A stretch of DNA of 6,168 nucleotides, from contig CALMDF010000058.1 of NCBI GenBank assembly GCA_937864895.1, positions 1 through 6,168 on the forward strand. Direction: 5' to 3'. The notes under the pieces were generated by a model. The model did not search any database. It was given only the letters and a program-made list of their open reading frames with translations, and was not told the DNA's origin. The translations under genes and the position numbers were made by a program. Below, piece by piece: positions 1-3,791 of the stretch. This stretch comes from an uncultured Holophagales bacterium (GTDB lineage Bacteria > Acidobacteriota > Thermoanaerobaculia > UBA5066). Every line of letters starts with the position of its first letter. Position 1 is the stretch's first letter.

Positions 1-1249
1 TGAACGTCGGGATCCTGAAGGCCGTCCCCACCGAGGCCCGGGCCTTCAGGCCTCCCCCGAGGGCGACCCAGGCGCCGGCCTGCGGCGAGACGCGCGTCCC
101 GTAACCGTCGTAGTCGTCGGTGCGAACGCCGGCCCGCAGCCCCCCGGCCGACGGGCGCGCCGTCGAGAAGGGGCGGCCCAGCTCGACGAAGGCGGCGAGG
201 CGCGAGCGGGCGTGATCGCCGAGGTTCGTGGAGTCGATCGTGTCGCGGCCGGCCTCGGCGCCGACGGCGAGCGACCCTCCGAGGAGGGGCCGGCGGGCGA
301 CGACGCGGAAGGCCGTCCGGTCCGTCTCGTGGAGGTTCCGGTAGAAGTCCGGGTCCGACCGCTCGAGGATGAAGTCGTCGCGGTGGTTCCTCACCGAGGC
401 CGAGGGCGAGAGGGTCCAGCCGCCCGCGATCCCGAGGTCGGCCGAGAGGCGGAGGCTCCGGGTCCGGGTCTCCTCCCGCTGGTTGGGGTACCGCGTCCCG
501 TAGAACGCGTAGGCGCCGAAGGCGCGGTCCGCCGCGCCGCCCGCCAGGGTGACGGGGCCGAGGGCCGTGTCGACGCGGATCGAAGCCCGGAGCGCCCCCT
601 GGGCGTGCTCGCGGTCGTCGCGGAAGCCGCTCGACTCGGAGCGCGAGCCGTCGACGGAGACGGTGACGGCATCGGTGACCTTCGTGGCGAGGCGGAGGCT
701 CCCCGCGTCGAGGGAGCTCGACCCGTGCACGTAGCGTCCCTCGAGCTGGGCGCGGGCCTTGCCGAGGCTCCCTCCACGCGTGACGACGTTGACGACCCCG
801 CCGATCGCCTCCGAGCCGTAGAGCGCCGAGGACGATCCGTAGAGGACCTCGACGCGCTCGATGGCGTCGGCCGGGATGTCGAGGCTCAGCGTGTTGTGGT
901 TCGTCTGGGGGTCGTTCACGGGCTCGCCGTCGACGAGGACGAGCGTCCCGTTGTAATCGGCGCCCCTGAGGCCGATGTCGGCCTGGACGCCTTCCGGGCC
1001 GCGCCGCCGCACGTCGACGGAGGGGAGGTAGCGGAGGAGCTCGGCGAGGGAGCGGGCCGGAAGCCGCTCGATCTCCTCGCGCGTCAGGACGGCCGCCGTC
1101 ACCGTCCCGGTCTCGACCCCCGTCCGGGAAGCGACGACGGCGACCTCCGCCCGGACGGGCTTCGGCTCCTCGGCGGCTTCGGGGGCCTGCCCCGCCGCGA
1201 GGGGCGCGGCGAGGAGGAAAGCGAGGGCGAGGGGCGCCGGGCGTCTCAT
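1..1249 (-). CDS. TonB-dependent outer-membrane receptor, N-terminal part (cut by left edge)
   Basis: Reading the minus strand from ATG at 1249 gives 416 codons with no stop before the edge. The protein would import a scarce ligand across the outer membrane using TonB/ExbBD energy. Seen: a signal peptide (MRRP, then a hydrophobic stretch to about residue 20), a possible TonB box near AEVAVVAS (34-41), and a plug domain at about 45-158. Plug hallmarks are LTREEIERLPARSLAELL (55-72), DIGLRGADYNGTLVLVDG (91-108), NDPQTNHN (112-119), and IERVEVLYGSSSALYG (130-145) followed by GGVVNVVTRGG. After about 160, alternating polar/hydrophobic barrel strands begin, ending at GTAFRIPTF, where such receptors commonly have R-x-P-x-F. 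The plug resembles the BtuB/siderophore-receptor class, but the ligand cannot be assigned: there is no B12 riboswitch in the short upstream gap and no transport partner in view. The C-terminal barrel is missing because of the window edge. No good Shine-Dalgarno precedes the start. Confidence 0.93.
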   Translation of the reverse strand, partial: MRRPAPLALAFLLAAPLAAGQAPEAAEEPKPVRAEVAVVASRTGVETGTVTAAVLTREEIERLPARSLAELLRYLPSVDVRRRGPEGVQADIGLRGADYNGTLVLVDGEPVNDPQTNHNTLSLDIPADAIERVEVLYGSSSALYGSEAIGGVVNVVTRGGSLGKARAQLEGRYVHGSSSLDAGSLRLATKVTDAVTVSVDGSRSESSGFRDDREHAQGALRASIRVDTALGPVTLAGGAADRAFGAYAFYGTRYPNQREETRTRSLRLSADLGIAGGWTLSPSASVRNHRDDFILERSDPDFYRNLHETDRTAFRVVARRPLLGGSLAVGAEAGRDTIDSTNLGDHARSRLAAFVELGRPFSTARPSAGGLRAGVRTDDYDGYGTRVSPQAGAWVALGGGLKARASVGTAFRIPTF

Positions 1250-1258
1250 CCGGGCGAG

Positions 1259-1264
1259 AGGATA
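1259..1264 (-). promoter_or_regulatory. Possible -10 hexamer for the TonB-receptor gene
   Basis: On the minus strand the hexamer TATCCT lies with 9 nt between it and the ATG at 1249. Transcription would then start within a few bases of the start codon, which would explain the lack of a Shine-Dalgarno. No -35 match is visible at the usual distance, so this is a weak call based on position and a four-of-six match to TATAAT. Confidence 0.3.
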
Positions 1265-1291
1265 GCCGGGAGGGCGGGGGCGCGCCCGCGC

Positions 1292-1297
1292 TACTCT
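1292..1297 (+). promoter_or_regulatory. Possible -10 hexamer for the 1303-1884 gene, leaderless arrangement
   Basis: TACTCT (the TAnnnT pattern) ends 5 nt before the ATG at 1303. Initiation 6-7 nt downstream would place the transcript start on or next to the start codon, giving a leaderless mRNA. There is no Shine-Dalgarno in the short gap and no clear -35. The whole divergent gap is only 53 bp, so promoters for both genes must be packed here or overlap coding sequence. Confidence 0.3.
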
Positions 1298-1302
1298 TCG
1301 GC

Positions 1303-1884
1303 ATGCGCGCCGCCCGCCTGGCCCCCGCCCTGGCCCTCCTCGCCCTCGCGTCCGCCTTCCCGGCTCCCGCGGCGGAAAAGCCGCCCCTCCGGGCCGTCCT
1401 CGTCGAGGCCGAGGGCCGGGAGGAGGAGCTCTCCGCCTTCGTGGCCCGCTTCGAGTCCGACCTCTCCGATGGCGGGAAGGTGTCCCTCTCGGATGCCCGG
1501 CTCTCCGGCTCCTCGCTCGGTTCGCCCGTCGCCGCGCCCGGCGGCGAGGCCGCCCGGACCTTCCGGGCCGAGTGGCCCGGCGAGGCGTGGCTCGCCCTCT
1601 CCCTTTCCCCGTGCAGCGTCAAGATCAGCCGCATCCAGTACAGGGACACGACCCCCGAGGGGTACGCCTACCAGCGCGTCGTCGAGAACGTCTCGGTCGT
1701 CTGCGACGCGACTCTCCGCGTCGTCGACTCGGCGACGGGCAGGGAGCGAAAGCCCCTGACGGTCACGGGCACGGCCAGCTACCGTCGGAACGAAGGCGAG
1801 GACGGGGAGACTTCCGAGCTCGAGGGAACGCGCGAGGCCGCCCGGAAGCTCGCGAAGAAGCTCGCGGGCGAGCTGAAGAAGTAG
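1303..1884 (+). CDS. Small exported protein of unknown function, two cysteines
   Basis: This encodes 193 residues, ATG to TAG. I do not recognise the family. Seen: a Sec-type signal peptide (MRAAR, hydrophobic 6-19, then small residues with likely cleavage near PAPAA-EK, 21-26). A mature domain of about 170 residues follows, with a central beta-rich part: AWLALSLSPCSVKISRIQYR (95-114), YAYQRVVENVSVVCDATLRV (121-140) and VVDSATGRE (140-148). Cys104 and Cys134 are the only cysteines and could form a periplasmic disulfide. The C-terminus is a lysine-rich amphipathic helix (AARKLAKKLAGELKK). Strands carrying 'VVDSATGR' followed by 'VTGTASY' and a terminal helix are reminiscent of CsgG/LpoB-like or DUF4410-like envelope proteins; this is an inference from pattern only. 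It is divergent from the TonB receptor, with a 53-bp gap, and separated from the efflux operon by 174 bp containing that operon's own promoter. Normal GC-rich codon use and the signal peptide support it as a real gene. Confidence 0.82.
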   Translation: MRAARLAPALALLALASAFPAPAAEKPPLRAVLVEAEGREEELSAFVARFESDLSDGGKVSLSDARLSGSSLGSPVAAPGGEAARTFRAEWPGEAWLALSLSPCSVKISRIQYRDTTPEGYAYQRVVENVSVVCDATLRVVDSATGRERKPLTVTGTASYRRNEGEDGETSELEGTREAARKLAKKLAGELKK

Positions 1885-1903
1885 GGCCGGCAGCGACGGC
1901 CGG
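1885..1903 (+). terminator. Small GC hairpin after the 1303-1884 gene, doubtful terminator
   Basis: Directly after the TAG, GGCCG (1885-1889) can pair with CGGCC (1897-1901), or CCGGC (1887-1891) with GCCGG (1899-1903), each with a 7-nt loop. No T-run follows at once. The only T-run, T6 at 1953-1958, has no convincing stem immediately before it. The hairpin may slow or end transcription, but it does not meet the usual intrinsic-terminator pattern. Confidence 0.22.
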
Positions 1904-1968
1904 GGTCTCCCGAATCGCCGCGTCGGGTGAAGGCCGGCAACCGCCCCTCGACTTTTTTCGGGAATCCC

Positions 1969-1997
1969 TTGACGAACGTCCCTCTCGATCCTAGATT
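1969..1997 (+). promoter_or_regulatory. Sigma-70-type promoter of the tetR-efflux operon
   Basis: TTGACG (1969-1974) and TAGATT (1992-1997) are separated by exactly 17 bp. The first matches TTGACA at five of six positions and the second TATAAT at four of six, including the key TA and final T. Predicted transcription start is about 2004-2005, giving a leader of about 55 nt before the ATG at 2059. The region is visibly less GC-rich than its surroundings, and a T6 tract (1953-1958) lies just upstream of the -35, where it could help RNA polymerase binding. It is the best promoter in the window. Confidence 0.75.
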
Positions 1998-1999
1998 AC

Positions 2000-2013
2000 C
2001 TACCGGTCGGTAG
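2000..2013 (+). promoter_or_regulatory. Probable TetR-family operator overlapping the transcription start
   Basis: CTACCG (2000-2005) and CGGTAG (2008-2013) are inverted repeats around a 2-bp centre (GT). The palindrome lies immediately after the -10 box and straddles the predicted +1, where a bound dimer would block initiation. Inverted ACCG/CGGT half-sites are seen in operators of several TetR-family regulators that control efflux or detoxification genes (NemR-like sites are an example). The regulator gene begins 46 bp downstream, so autoregulation of the three-gene operon is the simplest reading. The binding itself is inferred. Confidence 0.7.
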
Positions 2014-2043
2014 CTCCTTGGGGTCACAAGCGGGCGGTGGACC

Positions 2044-2048
2044 GGAGG
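2044..2048 (+). promoter_or_regulatory. Ribosome binding site fixing the tetR start at 2059
   Basis: GGAGG lies 10 nt before ATG at 2059. The next in-frame ATG (2101) has no comparable site and would remove the first part of helix 1 (RQRLM) from the DNA-binding domain, so 2059 is preferred. Confidence 0.7.
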
Positions 2049-2058
2049 CTCATTTCCG

Positions 2059-2685
2059 ATGCTCGAAACTCAGGTCGAAGTCTCTGTAAGACAGAGACTT
2101 ATGGACTCGGCGGTCCTCCTCTTCACGACCCGCGGCTACGCGGCGACTTCCGTGCGGGAGATCGTCGAAATGGCCGGGGTCACGAAGCCCGCCCTCTACT
2201 ACCACTTCGAGAGCAAGGAAGGGATCTACCTCGCGATCCTCGACGAGCTCGTGAAGATCGCCGACGAGGGGATCGCCGCGAGCCGGGTCGCCAGCGGGAC
2301 CGCGAGGCAGCGGCTCGAGGCGTTCCTCCTCGGGATCTACGCGCTCTTCGAGACGAAGAAGGCGTGGGTCCGGATGATCAACGCGGTCTTCTGGGGGCCG
2401 GCCCAGGGGGCCCCGCCGTTCGACTTCGAGACTTTCCACAGGAAGCTGCGGAACGTCCTCGCGGAGATCGTCGCCGAGGGGATCGCCGCGGGCGAGCTCC
2501 GCGCCGCGGATCGCGAAGACGTGACCCTCGCCCTGATGGGCGTTCTCTCCTTCAACATGGACCTCGACCTCGCGCACCCGGAGCTCGGCCTCGGCAGGGA
2601 CGGCCTCCGCCGCGTGCTCGACATCCTCTTCGCGGGCCTCGCCGCGCCCGCCCTCACGCCCGCGCACCAGGAGACTTCGCAATGA
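2059..2685 (+). CDS. TetR/AcrR-family transcriptional repressor
   Basis: This encodes 208 residues, a normal length for the family. The N-terminal DNA-binding domain covers about residues 10-57: helix 1 RQRLMDSAVLLFTTRGYAAT (11-30), then the helix-turn-helix TSVREIVEMAGVTKPALYYH (30-49), then FESKEGIYLAIL (50-61). The G-V-T-K-x-A-L-Y-Y-H-F recognition helix is the family signature. Residues from about 65 form the variable helical ligand-binding and dimerisation domain, with aromatic and methionine residues around 92-126 (GIYALFETKKAWVRM, FWGP, FDFETF) that could line a hydrophobic pocket. Known for the family: it binds a palindromic operator as a dimer and releases it on binding a small molecule. 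Context: it is first gene of the efflux operon, downstream of the palindrome at 2000-2013, with a stop that overlaps the adaptor start (ATGA, 2682-2685). It therefore probably represses its own operon and senses a pump substrate. The inducer is unknown. Its 5' codons are unusual (see the inverted repeat). Confidence 0.95.
   Translation: MLETQVEVSVRQRLMDSAVLLFTTRGYAATSVREIVEMAGVTKPALYYHFESKEGIYLAILDELVKIADEGIAASRVASGTARQRLEAFLLGIYALFETKKAWVRMINAVFWGPAQGAPPFDFETFHRKLRNVLAEIVAEGIAAGELRAADREDVTLALMGVLSFNMDLDLAHPELGLGRDGLRRVLDILFAGLAAPALTPAHQETSQ
2078..2100 (+). repeat. Perfect inverted repeat (10-bp arms, 3-nt loop) in the tetR 5' coding region
   Basis: AAGTCTCTGT (2078-2087) and ACAGAGACTT (2091-2100) are exact reverse complements around AAG. 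The element covers codons 7-14 of the repressor gene and uses TCT, GTA, AGA, AGA and CTT, which are uncommon in this GC-rich window, where TCG/TCC, GTC, CGC/CGG and CTC dominate. It could be a second operator about 75-95 bp downstream of the predicted transcription start, or an mRNA hairpin tuning translation or elongation. The symmetry is seen directly; its role is inferred. Confidence 0.8.
2669..2673 (+). promoter_or_regulatory. Ribosome binding site for the adaptor gene, inside tetR
   Basis: AGGAG within the last codons of the repressor gene lies 8 nt before ATG at 2682. Together with the ATGA stop/start overlap it suggests translational coupling of repressor and adaptor, and it supports 2682 over an in-frame upstream extension as the adaptor start. 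Confidence 0.7.
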
Positions 2686-3788
2686 ACCGCTCGATCGCCG
2701 CCGTCCTTCCCCTCACCTTCCTCCTCGCCGCGGCCGGCTGCGGGAAGCCCGCCGACGGCAAGGTTTCGCCCGACGGGGGCCGGGCCCCCGTCGCCGTCGA
2801 GACGGCGACGGCCGCGACCGTCGTCGTCGAGCAGGCGGTGGACGTCGTCGGGACGCTCACGGCCCGCAACGAGGCCGACGTGAAGACCGAGTACTCCGGC
2901 ACGGTCGCCGAGGTCTTCGTCACGCAGTGGGTCCGCGTGAAGGCGGGGACGCCCCTCGCCCGCCTCGACTCGAGCGAGATCGAGGCCGCCGTCCGGGCGG
3001 CCCGCGCGACCGCGCTCCAGGCGGAGGTCGCGGCGCAGCGCGCGGCGCGCGAGCTGGACCGATCCGTGAAGCTGAAGGAGGCGGGGCTCGCCACGCAGCA
3101 GGGGCTCGACGAGGCGAAGACGGCCGACGAGGCCGCCCGGGCGGGCGCCGCGGCCGCGAAGGCCCAGCTCGCGATGGCCGAGTCGCGCCTCGCGAAGGCG
3201 GTGGTCCGCGCCCCGATCGACGGCGTCGTCGCCCTCCGGAACGTGAACGTCGGCGACTACGTCGAGAACATGGGGAACCCGGCGCCGATGTTCCGGGTCG
3301 TTGACAACCGGACCCTGGAGCTGACCGCGAACGTCCCTTCGGCCCGGATGGCCGAGCTGAAGGTGGGGCAGCCCTTCGCCTTCACGAGCGATGCCTTCCC
3401 CGGGAAGGAGTTCGCCGGGAAGGTCTCGTTCATCAACCCCGCCGCCGACGAGGCGAGCCGGACGGTGAAGGTGAAGGCCGAGGTGCCGAACCCCGACGAG
3501 TCGCTCAAGGCGGGGCTGTTCGTGAAGGGGCGCATCGTCACCGGGAAGCGGACGGGTGTCCTCGTGGTGCCCCGCTCGGCCCTCGTCTCCTGGGACACCG
3601 GTTCGCGCCAGGCGGGCCTCTTCGTCGTCGAGGGGAACGCCGCGAAGCGCGTCACCGTCGAGACGGGAGCCGCCCCCGGAGACGCCGTCGAGGTGGTGAA
3701 GGGGCTCGCGCCGGGGCAGGAGGTCGTCACCCGCGGCGGGTTCAACCTGAGGGACGGCGACCGCGTCGTGGTCGCCCGGGGAGCCTGA
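2682..3788 (+). CDS. RND efflux membrane-fusion (periplasmic adaptor) lipoprotein, HlyD/AcrA type
   Basis: This encodes 368 residues, typical for AcrA-like adaptors. The start is ATG 2682: the same frame is open further upstream, but only this start gives the lipoprotein signal MNRSIAAVLPLTFLLAAAGC. The lipobox AAGC makes Cys20 the likely acylated residue. Domains in order: N-terminal strand with VDVVGTLTARNEADVKTEYS (53-72); first lipoyl half GTVAEVFVTQWVRVKAGTPL (73-92); alpha-helical hairpin about 98-170, rich in Ala, Glu, Arg and Lys (RELDRSVKLKEAGLATQQGL at 123-142 at the hairpin turn); second lipoyl half VVRAPIDGVVALRNVNVGDY (174-193); beta-barrel about 207-287; and membrane-proximal domain to the end (VLVVPRSALV, GLAPGQEVVTRGG, LRDGDRVVV). 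It would bridge the pump to an outer-membrane channel in the periplasm. It follows the repressor by a 4-bp overlap and precedes the pump by 3 bp, as expected of a pair assembled together. Confidence 0.95.
   Translation: MNRSIAAVLPLTFLLAAAGCGKPADGKVSPDGGRAPVAVETATAATVVVEQAVDVVGTLTARNEADVKTEYSGTVAEVFVTQWVRVKAGTPLARLDSSEIEAAVRAARATALQAEVAAQRAARELDRSVKLKEAGLATQQGLDEAKTADEAARAGAAAAKAQLAMAESRLAKAVVRAPIDGVVALRNVNVGDYVENMGNPAPMFRVVDNRTLELTANVPSARMAELKVGQPFAFTSDAFPGKEFAGKVSFINPAADEASRTVKVKAEVPNPDESLKAGLFVKGRIVTGKRTGVLVVPRSALVSWDTGSRQAGLFVVEGNAAKRVTVETGAAPGDAVEVVKGLAPGQEVVTRGGFNLRDGDRVVVARGA
3778..3783 (+). promoter_or_regulatory. Ribosome binding site fixing the GTG start of the pump
   Basis: GGGGAG spans the last codons of the adaptor gene and lies 8 nt before GTG at 3792. 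The adaptor stop TGA (3786-3788) is in the same frame as the pump, so translation cannot begin earlier. GTG 3792 gives the family-typical N-terminus (FLSDLSIKRPVF), whereas the next ATG would lose it. Confidence 0.75.
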
Positions 3789-3791
3789 GCC

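Noticed and set aside
1250..1302. Cobalamin riboswitch or Fur box upstream of the TonB receptor
   Set aside because: The gap is too short for a B12 riboswitch, and no AT-rich Fur-like palindrome is present, so the ligand cannot be inferred from regulation.
212..1759. A 515-codon plus-strand open frame across the TonB-receptor gene and into the exported-protein gene
   Set aside because: It is Arg/Gly/Ala/Pro-rich without domains, antisense to a clear receptor and out of frame with the 1303-1884 gene, which has a signal peptide.
1779..1790. CTACCGTCGGAA inside the exported-protein gene, resembling the operator
   Set aside because: Only one arm is intact, the centre is one base shorter and the second arm is broken. 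It encodes ordinary residues (Tyr-Arg-Arg) and lies far from a promoter, so chance is the likely explanation.
1953..1958. T6 tract as an intrinsic terminator of the 1303-1884 gene
   Set aside because: No stable stem ends directly before it; the best pairing upstream is about four base pairs with mismatches. It sits just ahead of the -35 box and more likely belongs to the promoter region.
2017..2030. CTTG-GGGTCA-CAAG inverted repeat in the tetR leader
   Set aside because: Arms of only four bases with a 6-nt loop are expected by chance and would form a weak structure.
2037..2681. Upstream extension of the adaptor frame through the repressor gene, suggesting a fusion protein
   Set aside because: The upstream part is an out-of-frame Arg-rich reading of the repressor gene. 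The lipoprotein signal and ribosome binding site identify 2682 as the real start.
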